This document shows positions 45,401 to 52,126 of a stretch of DNA of 64,000 nucleotides, one piece after another (the first letter of the stretch is position 1; the number at the start of each line of letters is the position of its first letter). The position numbers were made by a program, and so were the translations under genes. The stretch is from assembly GCA_036388895.1 (NCBI GenBank), contig DASVQY010000039.1, positions 1-64,000 on the forward strand. Reading direction: 5' to 3'. Source of the stretch: SXVE01 sp036388895. GTDB lineage: Bacteria; Acidobacteriota; Blastocatellia; Pyrinomonadales; Pyrinomonadaceae. Under the pieces are notes generated by a model. It was given only the letters and a program-made list of their open reading frames with translations, ran no database searches and was not told where the DNA came from.

Positions 45401-47632
45401 GCGGGAGAAGTCATCGGCGTTGCGACCCTCGCCCGCGACGTAACCGAAAGCAGGCTGGCGCAGAATGCCAAATACCACCTCGCCGCGATTGTCGAATCCT
45501 CGCAGGATTCGATCGTCACCATAAATTTAGATGGCATCATCACCAGTTGGAACAAAGCCGCCGAGCAATTGTATGGATATCCGGCAGCCGAAGCCATCGG
45601 CAAGTCGCTGACGGAGCTGACGCTTCCTCAAAATCTTTTAGAAGTGCTGGCTAACATCGAGCATGTGAGAAACAGTCAGAAGGTTGAAATCTTCGACTCG
45701 GTGCGCCTGCATAAAGACAGCCGCGAGATACACCTCGAAGTGGTCATGTCGCCGGTCAAAGATGAAACCGGGGAAGTGATCGGGGTCTCAACGTTGGCGC
45801 GCGACGTCACCGAACGCAGGCGCGCTGTGGAATCCTTGCGCGAATCGGAAGCGCGCCTGCAAAAGGCGATTTCCATCGAAACGGTCGGCATCATTTTCTT
45901 CAACGCGGAAGGCGTTATTCACCACACGAACGAGGCTTTCCTGCGGATGAGCGGTTATTCGCAAGAGGAAATTCGCCTCGGCAAGATACATTGGGAAGAC
46001 CTGACACCGCCGGAATTTATGGAGGCTTTTCTCAAAGCCGCCGACGAACTGAAAACCAAAGGGCAAAGCACGCCTTACGAAAAACAGTATATCCGACCGG
46101 ACGGCTCGCGCTGGTGGGGACTTTTCTACGGCAAGCAGCTTAGCGAAAACGAATTCGTCAAGTTTGTCATCAACATCACCGAGCGCAAAGATGCCGAGGC
46201 GCAGCTCCGCGAGTCCGAGCAAAGAATTCGTATTGCCGTCGAAGCAGCCGAACTCGGCACGTGGGATTGGGATTTGAAAACGAACGAAGTTTTCTGGAAC
46301 GACCGGCACTTTACGCTGTTCGGCTTGAAACCGGGCAGAAATCCGATACCGCCGGATTATTTTTTCAATTACGTACATCCGCAGGATCGCGAACGGGTCG
46401 AACGGACGATTCAAAAAGCCGTCTTGGAAAAAAACGTCTACGATACCGAGTTTCGCATCGTGAAACAGGACGGCTCGGAAGGCTGGATGAGCGGCTACGG
46501 GCGCGTCACGGAAGAAGCGGACGGCGCGACGACGAAAATGAGCGGCGTGATATTCGACATCAACGAACGCAAACAAGCCGAAGAGTCTCTACGTAAATCC
46601 GAAGAACATTTAAATCTGATTCTCGAAAGCACGAAGGATTACGCCATCATCACATACAATTTGGAAGGGCGAGTAACGCGCTGGAACACGGGCGCTGAGA
46701 TGATTTTCGGCTTTTCCGAGAAAGAAGCCGTTGGGCAAAGATCGCATTTTATCTTTACGCCCGAGGACATTGCGGCAAAAGAGCCGGAAAAAGAAATGGC
46801 GGACGCTTTAAATAAGGGGCGAGCCGAAGACGAGCGCTGGCACATCCGCAAAGACGGCTCGCGCTTTTTCGCTTCGGGCGTGATGCAGCCGCTGCGTGAC
46901 GGCTCGATGCAGGGATTCGTCAAAATCTGCCGCGACCAGACTGAGCGGCTGGTGGCAGAAAACGCCGTGCGCGAAAAGGAAATGCTCACGCAGCTCGTTT
47001 CGATGCAGGAAGATGAGCGTCGCCGCATCGCCCGTGAGATTCACGACCATATCGGGCAACAGATAACGGTGCTTCGGTTCAAACTCGAATCAATCAAGAA
47101 AATGTGCGACGACGCGCCGATTTGCAACGAGATTGATGTGGTAGAGGAAATTACCGAACGACTCGACAAAGAAATTGATTTTCTCGCCTGGGAACTTCGC
47201 CCGGCGTCGCTTGACGATTTGGGACTGAAGGTGACCTTGGGTAATTTTATTAACGAATGGTCGCGCCACACGAACATTAAAGCCGAATATCACGCCGTAG
47301 GGTTTTCGAAGGCTCATCTCGATTTCGAAATACAGACGAATCTTTACCGCATCGCACAGGAAGCGCTCAACAACATCTACAAACACGCGAAACCGAAAAA
47401 CGTTTCCGTCCTTCTGGAAAAACGCGGCAACATAGTTTCGCTGATAATCGAAGACGACGGCGTCGGGTTTAGCACGAAAGACAAAAAAAATCGAACCAAA
47501 GGAATGGGCTTAATCGGAATGAGCGAACGCGCCAAAATCTGCGGCGGCACTCTTGAAATCGAATCGAAAAAAGGCAAAGGCACGACGATCTTCGCCCGCG
47601 TTCCGCTTGTAATTAGACAAGAAAATGAATAA
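42485..47632 (+). CDS. Giant CheB-CheR-PAS hybrid sensor histidine kinase
   Basis: Cytoplasmic signalling protein of 1715 residues. Order: basic tail; CheB methylesterase (about 25-215, GLGASAGGV and SGTGADGT); CheR methyltransferase N-domain and SAM domain (about 225-490, WVAACASGEEAYS, LVTCRNLLIYL); PAS-like region; coiled coil (about 690-760, NEELQAINEELRS); several PAS/PAC modules, two of them near-duplicates (about 875-990 and 995-1110, sharing ITSWNKA, LYGYPAAE and LARDVTE); and a NarL-partner kinase core with HisKA_3 (EDERRRIAREIHDHIGQQ) and HATPase_c (IAQEALNNIYKHAKPKNVSV, DDGVGF). No transmembrane helix. GAGG precedes the ATG. The HisKA_3 type matches the NarL-family regulator 211 bp downstream. 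Confidence 0.94.
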   Translation: MKESNSRKKSSSKSKSDNPEKKDFIVVGLGASAGGVRALQEFFASMPPNSGMAFVVVLHLAPNHESNLTEILQAQTTMPVVRVDETHKVEPNHVYVIPPNQNLVMVDGSVSLARPDREKGTRVAIDVFFRTLADAYERNAVCVVLSGTGADGTLGLKRVKEMNGFAIVQHPSDAEYEEMPRHAIATGIADWVLPVRQMPEKLINFRGSSERLHLTGGDVEKVAKEINAEDSLREILTILRVRTGHDFSSYKMPTLVRRVARHLQIHELEDLPTYLNFLRSNPEEVQSLQRNLLINVTNFFRDKEAFDALEKEVIPRIMDGKTARDSVRVWVAACASGEEAYSISILLHEYAAGMNDPPKIQIFATDVDDEAIAESREGVYTDAIETDVSEERLKRFFLKEGKRYRVRKELRESVLFAPHNVLRDPPFSKLDLVTCRNLLIYLNRDSQERVMEIFHFALNHQGYLFLGSSETAESLPSLYTAVDKKNRIYRRRATHGLFDAPPRLPIAGQWQVRTPEAREVSKRVKSFEIGEMHYKLLENLAPPSILVNQDFEVVYMSESVGRFLRFAGGEPTRSVLKLVHPDLQSDLRTALFTAKHERGTFELPNLRFGVDGNETHVNLIVRAANVDDDNRDFLIVIFDEPDRNSFQISADRGTSRKDVETPEYVSNKDAALETLVERLETDLQRTKQQLRATVEQHEVTIEELKASNEELQAINEELRSAGEELETSKEELQSVNEELITVNHELKEKIYEVSRTNSDLQNLMSSTDIATIFLDSNLHIQRFTPPVEDLFNIKQNDLGRPLEHFTNRLNYENIGKEATGVLQTLKPFEREVEDSDGRCFLMRLLPYRSTDDRIEGVVMNFVNITDRKRAETAKFFLASIVESSEDSMMTVDFDRKITSWNKASEKLYGYPAAEVIGKSLSLVTLPDDIKKVLADIDKIKHSQKVEIFDSIRLNKDGREMNLELVLSPVKNGAGEVIGVATLARDVTESRLAQNAKYHLAAIVESSQDSIVTINLDGIITSWNKAAEQLYGYPAAEAIGKSLTELTLPQNLLEVLANIEHVRNSQKVEIFDSVRLHKDSREIHLEVVMSPVKDETGEVIGVSTLARDVTERRRAVESLRESEARLQKAISIETVGIIFFNAEGVIHHTNEAFLRMSGYSQEEIRLGKIHWEDLTPPEFMEAFLKAADELKTKGQSTPYEKQYIRPDGSRWWGLFYGKQLSENEFVKFVINITERKDAEAQLRESEQRIRIAVEAAELGTWDWDLKTNEVFWNDRHFTLFGLKPGRNPIPPDYFFNYVHPQDRERVERTIQKAVLEKNVYDTEFRIVKQDGSEGWMSGYGRVTEEADGATTKMSGVIFDINERKQAEESLRKSEEHLNLILESTKDYAIITYNLEGRVTRWNTGAEMIFGFSEKEAVGQRSHFIFTPEDIAAKEPEKEMADALNKGRAEDERWHIRKDGSRFFASGVMQPLRDGSMQGFVKICRDQTERLVAENAVREKEMLTQLVSMQEDERRRIAREIHDHIGQQITVLRFKLESIKKMCDDAPICNEIDVVEEITERLDKEIDFLAWELRPASLDDLGLKVTLGNFINEWSRHTNIKAEYHAVGFSKAHLDFEIQTNLYRIAQEALNNIYKHAKPKNVSVLLEKRGNIVSLIIEDDGVGFSTKDKKNRTKGMGLIGMSERAKICGGTLEIESKKGKGTTIFARVPLVIRQENE

Positions 47633-47843
47633 TATTTTTTAAATCAATCGGATTTATTTTAAGGCATTGCTTTATCAATCGAAACGAGGTTTCGGACATT
47701 TTAACCAAGCTGCGCGGCACGAAAATTCGGGTTTATTAACAACGCAGCAACGGAACGGGCAAGTTAAAGAGCATAAAGCGCGAATTTAACTTATTACAAA
47801 TTTCTAAACCGCTTTACGCGTAATATTTACTTTTTATAAGTCG

Positions 47844-48500
47844 ATGAGCAATCTGCGCATATTAATCGCCGAAGACCACGAAACAATCCGCGAAGGCGTG
47901 AAATTGATTATTGACGGACAGCCGGATATGGAGGTTTGCGGCGAGGCGGGCAACGGACGCGACGCTATCAGCCTCGCTCAAAAACTCAATCCGGACGTGC
48001 TGGTAATGGACATTTCGATGCCTGAATTAAACGGCTTGAAAGCAACAGCGAAACTTAAAAGAGTCGCTCCCGATATTAAAATCCTGACCTTGACGCGACA
48101 CACCGACGAAGCGTATTTGCAGGAACTGCTGCAAGCCGGCGTTTCCGGTTATGTTTTAAAACAAAGTCCTTCGTCGGAATTGATTCGCGCAATTCGCGTC
48201 GTTGCCGCCGGCGGCAATTTTCTCGACCCGACGATTACCGGAAAAGTTTTAGGCGGCTATATCGGAAAAGCGGACAAACGACGCGGCGACGTGCGCGGCA
48301 CAAAATTAACCGCCCGCGAATCGGAAATTTTGCGTTACATCGCGCTCGGTCACAGCAACAATGAAATCGCCGACCGTTTGGACATTTCAGTTAAAACCGT
48401 CGAAGCTCATAAAGCCAATTCTCTTAAAAAACTCGGCATGAACAGCCGCATAGACATTGTTCGTTATGCCATTCTGCAAGGCTGGATGCACGAAAGTTAA
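47844..48500 (+). CDS. NarL/FixJ-family response regulator
   Basis: A 218-residue regulator. The receiver (about 1-125) has acidic residues near position 10, phospho-acceptor Asp56 in LVMDISMP and a Lys in LKQSPSSE. The LuxR-type HTH (about 150-215) shows LTARESEILRYIALGHSNNEIA and ISVKTVEAHKANSLKKLG. It is very probably phosphorylated by the HisKA_3 kinase upstream. LuxR-type dimers bind short palindromes; the repeated TAGGGA-AAA-TCCCTA boxes downstream are plausible targets, though this is inference. Confidence 0.95.
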   Translation: MSNLRILIAEDHETIREGVKLIIDGQPDMEVCGEAGNGRDAISLAQKLNPDVLVMDISMPELNGLKATAKLKRVAPDIKILTLTRHTDEAYLQELLQAGVSGYVLKQSPSSELIRAIRVVAAGGNFLDPTITGKVLGGYIGKADKRRGDVRGTKLTARESEILRYIALGHSNNEIADRLDISVKTVEAHKANSLKKLGMNSRIDIVRYAILQGWMHES

Positions 48501-48579
48501 AACTCTGTATTATTTCATTTTAACCGCCCGCCTATATTGCTTGATTCTCCGACAAACGAATGTAAGTTTCACCGGCAAC

Positions 48580-48618
48580 TAGGGAAAATCCTTAGAAAGA
48601 ATTCCGCCTTTCCCAATA
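48580..48618 (+). promoter_or_regulatory. Conserved 39-bp box, copy A
   Basis: TAGGGAAAATCCTTA (one mismatch from the palindrome) followed after 14 nt by TTTCCCAATA. No called gene lies directly downstream, so this copy may drive an unannotated RNA or be a relic. Confidence 0.6.
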
Positions 48619-49114
48619 CTCGAATTCTTCCGCTCGTGCAATCATAAACATACTTTGAGATGACAGGAAACTTTGTCTAATTGATGTCGAAAGATGTTTG
48701 TTTGACTTGTACGGGCTTTCGGGCGGCATTTCTTTACTTTGAAAAAGAGAGCGATTTTCGAATCAATCTTTGTTCGGCGAAGAAATACGTTTATTGGCGG
48801 CACAGACGCCGCTCGAAAGCCTTTTTTTGATTCAACTTTTTTTGTCAAATTTTGATTTTACATTTACGGGGAAATTAAAAACTCAAAAATTGAAAGATTT
48901 AATTGTACGGGCGAAAACTCCCTTCGTCCGAAACGCAGCCTCAGGCAGCAAACCGGTCCTTTTTATGGTTTGCTGTCGCCTCACAAATTTTTATCCGACT
49001 AAAACCCCGGCGAGCTTTTGAAAGCCCCGGTTATTTCTTTCTCCGAGAAAGGACAAGCACATTTTCGCGGCTTTCGTATGTTTCGCGGGCACAATCTTTT
49101 TTTCAAACGCTTTT

Positions 49115-49153
49115 TAGGGAAAATCCCTATTTGCCTTTTCCGTTTTTCCGATA
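49115..49153 (+). promoter_or_regulatory. Conserved 39-bp box, copy B
   Basis: Perfect palindrome TAGGGA-AAA-TCCCTA followed by TTTCCGATA with the same spacing. It ends 228 bp before the degenerate receiver gene. The second half could overlap a -10-like region, implying a long leader; operator or activator site is inferred from conservation only. Confidence 0.65.
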
Positions 49154-49381
49154 TTTATCGTTTTTGGCTTGTGCCAATATCTAAGTATGCTTTTTGAGCA
49201 GTTAGTATTCCTTTTGAACACTTGCCGAAAAAAGTTTTTTAATTTTCTTTCGGTTTTGATGAACAGGCAGACGATCTTCGGGCGTGAGAAATTAAATCCG
49301 ATTTAGAACTCAGTTTAATTCTCCGAAATTCCTCCTTTCGCCGGAAAATCGTTTGCTTGTTCTTTTTTTTATTTATTACTT

Positions 49382-49837
49382 ATGAACACTTCTCTGCAAA
49401 TTCAAAACGATTCTCAAACAAGTTTGAACACAACAAGCCTATATTTTGAAGTTCCGCGACCGCTCATTTTAATCGCGGAAAGCGACGAAGAAAAACGCGA
49501 ATTGCTCAAAACGCTTTTGGATTTATACGATGTCGGCGTCATAGAAGCGCAAACCGGCGAAGAAGCGATGGATGTAACGGTCGGCGCGCGTCCCGATCTG
49601 GTTTTGATTAATACCGATCTGCCCGGTCTCGACGGTTTTGAAACGACGCGTTTAATCAGAGCGATAAAATCGTTCGACGATATGCCGATAGTTTTTATTT
49701 CGCACGAAACCGAACGCATCTACCGAAAAAAAGCGTTCGATGTCGGCGGCAATTGTTTTCACATAGCGCCGCTCGATCTCGAAAGACTCGATCATATACT
49801 GGAAAATTATCTGTTTTGCATAAACGGAAAATTTTGA
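49382..49837 (+). CDS. Stand-alone degenerate receiver-domain protein
   Basis: A 151-residue single receiver with a 25-residue polar N-terminal tail. Aligned with its neighbour (50148-50591), the phospho-acceptor Asp is replaced by Asn77 (LINTDLPGLDG) and the conserved Lys by Ala129 (IAPLDLERL). Acidic residues remain near positions 33-36. It is thus unlikely to be phosphorylated in the normal way and may act as a pseudo-receiver. No Shine-Dalgarno precedes the ATG. Confidence 0.85.
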   Translation: MNTSLQIQNDSQTSLNTTSLYFEVPRPLILIAESDEEKRELLKTLLDLYDVGVIEAQTGEEAMDVTVGARPDLVLINTDLPGLDGFETTRLIRAIKSFDDMPIVFISHETERIYRKKAFDVGGNCFHIAPLDLERLDHILENYLFCINGKF

Positions 49838-50147
49838 TTTCAGAACGGCGATTTTGCTCTCGTAAAGTCTTAAACCATTAAAATATTAGGAAAAACCCTT
49901 ATGTCTTTCGCATATCTTCCCGATATGCGATTTTTTTTATTTGCGTAATACTAACTATTGTTAATGAACAAATCAGCTTAAAGGTAAATGATTTCGGTCA
50001 CAGAAATCACGTAACTTTTCAAACGAGCAAGGGGCAGGTGAGGCGAGCTTTCAAAAGAAGTTCGCCTCGAATCATCGCAAACACTTTTTATAAAAGAACT
50101 TTTATTAACTTTAGTATATTTTCGAAATATTTTTTGCTCAGGCTTTT
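49838..50147. other. Spacer and putative leader between the two receiver genes
   Basis: No gene. Contains box copy C and a GAGGCGA/TCGCCTC hairpin at about 50040-50069; the rest is AT-rich up to the next ATG. Confidence 0.5.
49887..49925 (+). promoter_or_regulatory. Conserved 39-bp box, copy C
   Basis: TAGGAAAAACCCTTA, then CTTCCCGATA at the same spacing as copies A and B. It ends 222 bp before the canonical receiver gene, nearly the same distance as copy B to its gene. The palindrome is weaker here. Confidence 0.6.
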
Positions 50148-50591
50148 ATGTTTAACACTCAACACGAAAGAATCGAACAAATCAAAGGTGCTTTGCCTGC
50201 TCGCCCGCAAACAAATCTTTCTATGCCCGTAATTTTAATTGTCGAAAATGATGAAGACAACCGGATGATGCTGAAATTTTTACTAGAAGCGTGGAAATAC
50301 CGCGTCCTTGAAGCAGCAGACGGAACTGAAGCGTTGATAATCGCCGAACAGGAACGCCCCGACTTGATTTTAATGGATGTCAAGCTGCCGGTTCTCGACG
50401 GCTTTGACACGACGCGTCAAATTCGCCAATCGCCGAAAATTAACGCCGTTCCAATCGTCTTCCTTTCGGGATGCGCCGAAGCCAACGCTCGTCAGGCAGC
50501 CGCGACAGCCGGAGGAAACGAGTATCTTGTCAAACCCATTAATTTTCAGGAACTGGAACAAATGCTCGGCAAATACGTCCGCCGCCGTTAA
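50148..50591 (+). CDS. Stand-alone response regulator receiver protein
   Basis: A 147-residue CheY-like protein with a 25-residue N-terminal tail (MFNTQHERIEQIKGALPARP). Asp77 in LMDVKLP is the phospho-acceptor and Lys129 in LVKPINF is conserved, so it is competent for phosphotransfer. No output domain. It is a paralogue of the preceding degenerate receiver and shares its numbering. As a soluble phospho-acceptor it may connect the multi-PAS kinase to another target. Confidence 0.92.
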   Translation: MFNTQHERIEQIKGALPARPQTNLSMPVILIVENDEDNRMMLKFLLEAWKYRVLEAADGTEALIIAEQERPDLILMDVKLPVLDGFDTTRQIRQSPKINAVPIVFLSGCAEANARQAAATAGGNEYLVKPINFQELEQMLGKYVRRR

Positions 50592-50625
50592 AAATATAAT
50601 CGGAAGTTTTCGAATCCCTTAAGCT

Positions 50626-50665
50626 TAGGGAAAATCCCTAATTAACTACTCTACCTTTCCTAATA
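50626..50665 (+). promoter_or_regulatory. Conserved 40-bp box, copy D
   Basis: Perfect palindrome TAGGGA-AAA-TCCCTA followed by TTTCCTAATA with one extra base of spacing. It ends 106 bp before the small gene at 50772. A CTTATGTA/TACATAAG hairpin follows at about 50676-50699. Confidence 0.65.
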
Positions 50666-50771
50666 TATTTATTAATTCGCTTATGTAATATTTCATACAT
50701 AAGACTTTTTGTATTAAAAAATTTTTAGGAGACGCGCGTCAAAAATCGAAGCGGTAATTTATAAGAAATTT

Positions 50772-51119
50772 ATGATAAATACTTCGCTAAATGTTCAGCA
50801 GAAAGTATTCGTGATATTTGAACTGAACGCTGACGGAACGGTGCTTTATTTCAGAGACGCGGGAAACGGCTTTGCGAGCGACTTGCAGCCGAATCCAATC
50901 GGGCACAATTTTTTTGAAATAACGCTTTTTGAAAATGCGGAAGAACTCAGGCACCGTTTCAACAATTTTATAAAAGGTCACGATACGGTCGAAAACTTTA
51001 AAACAACGCTCAGCGTCGCCAATGATCTGCTTCCGGCGAGAGTTATGTTGATGCGCGTTTTCGAGCGGTCGAACAACGAACGAGCGCAGTCGGTGATCGT
51101 TGATATTAGAAGCGTTTAA
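50772..51119 (+). CDS. Small cytoplasmic protein, possibly PAS-like
   Basis: A 115-residue protein that I do not recognise with confidence. The pattern QKVFVIFELNADGTVLYFRDAG followed by IGHNFFEITLFENAEELRHRF resembles a minimal PAS sensor domain (beta-hairpin, short helix, then ARVMLMRVFER strand), but no ligand residues can be named. No membrane segment. It sits 39 bp before a Crp/Fnr regulator gene and behind box D, so it is likely part of the same signalling island. Confidence 0.6.
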   Translation: MINTSLNVQQKVFVIFELNADGTVLYFRDAGNGFASDLQPNPIGHNFFEITLFENAEELRHRFNNFIKGHDTVENFKTTLSVANDLLPARVMLMRVFERSNNERAQSVIVDIRSV

Positions 51120-51158
51120 CTTTAGGCGACTGCCGATTGCAAAAACACATAAATACTT

Positions 51159-51989
51159 ATGCTAAACAAATTAAAAGACAAAAAAAGCTTGAACGGTAAA
51201 TTTTCCACTACGAATTTTACGAAACTCGGAAACTACGGAACCGGTCACACAAGCTTCAACACAAAGGGATTAAACGATTTTCAGAGAACTTCTGTTATAG
51301 CGTTTCCAAAAAAAGAAACGGTTACCAATCAACTGCTCGCTTTTGAATCGGGAAATGATTTTGCGGATTTTATGCCGCATCTGGAAAGCACCTCCGTCGC
51401 TGCCGGCGAATATCTTTATAAATCCGACGAGCACAGCAATTACGTTTATTTCCCGGAAACCGCCGTTATTTCGCATTTGCACACGTCGGCTGACGGCAAA
51501 ACAGTGGAAATTGCAATGATCGGCAGCGAAGGCGTCAGCGGTTTGTCAGAAATTTTCGGCACCCAACCGTCAGCACACTGCGCGCAAGTCACGGTCGGCG
51601 GAAGCGTCACGCGCATAAAAACAGATCTTCTCAAACAGGAATTTCATCGCGGCGGAGATTTTCAGATACGCCTGCTCGATTATATGAACGCGCACATTCT
51701 CCAGATTTCTCAAAGAATCGTCTGCGAATCTTTCCACGTTATTGAAGAGCGTTTATCGAGCTGGCTGTTAATGCTGCAAGACCGCGCGCAAAAAGATCAG
51801 TGGCAGATCACACACGAACAAATTTCTCTTATTCTCGGCGTAAACCGCCCGACTATAACACAAGCCGCTAAAAATTTGAGAGAAAAAGAGTTGATTGATT
51901 ACAGCCGCGGAAAATTTTATATTGTTGACCGCGAAGGCTTAGAGTTTAGAGCTTGCGAATGTTACTCGACTTTACAAAATGTTCATTAA
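51159..51989 (+). CDS. Crp/Fnr family transcriptional regulator
   Basis: A 276-residue regulator with a disordered N-terminal extension (about 1-60), a cNMP-binding-like beta-roll (about 65-190, VAAGEYLYKSDEHSNYVYFP, EIAMIGSEGVSG) and a winged HTH of the Crp type (about 205-265, ITHEQISLILGVNRPTITQAAK). Cys residues typical of Fnr iron-sulfur clusters are not in the expected N-terminal arrangement, and the cyclic-nucleotide pocket signature is not complete, so the ligand is unknown. A terminator follows directly. Confidence 0.92.
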   Translation: MLNKLKDKKSLNGKFSTTNFTKLGNYGTGHTSFNTKGLNDFQRTSVIAFPKKETVTNQLLAFESGNDFADFMPHLESTSVAAGEYLYKSDEHSNYVYFPETAVISHLHTSADGKTVEIAMIGSEGVSGLSEIFGTQPSAHCAQVTVGGSVTRIKTDLLKQEFHRGGDFQIRLLDYMNAHILQISQRIVCESFHVIEERLSSWLLMLQDRAQKDQWQITHEQISLILGVNRPTITQAAKNLREKELIDYSRGKFYIVDREGLEFRACECYSTLQNVH

Positions 51990-52016
51990 TTTTCAAGGTT
52001 AATAGTTTTTATTGAA

Positions 52017-52056
52017 AATAGCCGTTGATTGTAAGAATCAACGGCTATTTTCTTTT
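52017..52056 (+). terminator. Intrinsic terminator between convergent genes
   Basis: AATAGCCGTTGATT (52017-52030) pairs perfectly with AATCAACGGCTATT (52036-52049) around a 5-nt loop, then TTCTTTT. It closes the signalling island. Confidence 0.88.
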
Positions 52057-52126
52057 AGCGAATCAAAATTATTTTAGAAATCCGACTGCTGAAATTTCAG
52101 CAGGAAATTCATAAAAACAAATTTTC

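Larger units (their letters stand above)
48501..49381. other. Long intergenic region with two regulatory boxes and hairpins
   Basis: This 881-bp stretch holds copies A and B of the conserved box. Between them (48619-49114) no protein gene is convincing: frames at 48770-49021 and 48642-48848 lack ribosome sites and domains. Two structured spots stand out: a GGCGGC-ACAGAC-GCCGCT hairpin with a nearby T-run near 48795-48830, and a longer hairpin AGGCAGCAAACC/GGTTTGCTgtcGCCT at 48943-48981. A small RNA or a decayed gene driven from box A is possible. Confidence 0.5.

Noticed and set aside
42485..47632. Chemotaxis gene cluster
   Set aside because: CheB and CheR domains are present, but no CheA, CheW, CheY-with-motor or receptor genes accompany them; the kinase core pairs with a NarL-type regulator.
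48770..49021. 83-codon frame between boxes A and B
   Set aside because: No Shine-Dalgarno, no domain, and it covers hairpin structures better explained as RNA or non-coding DNA.
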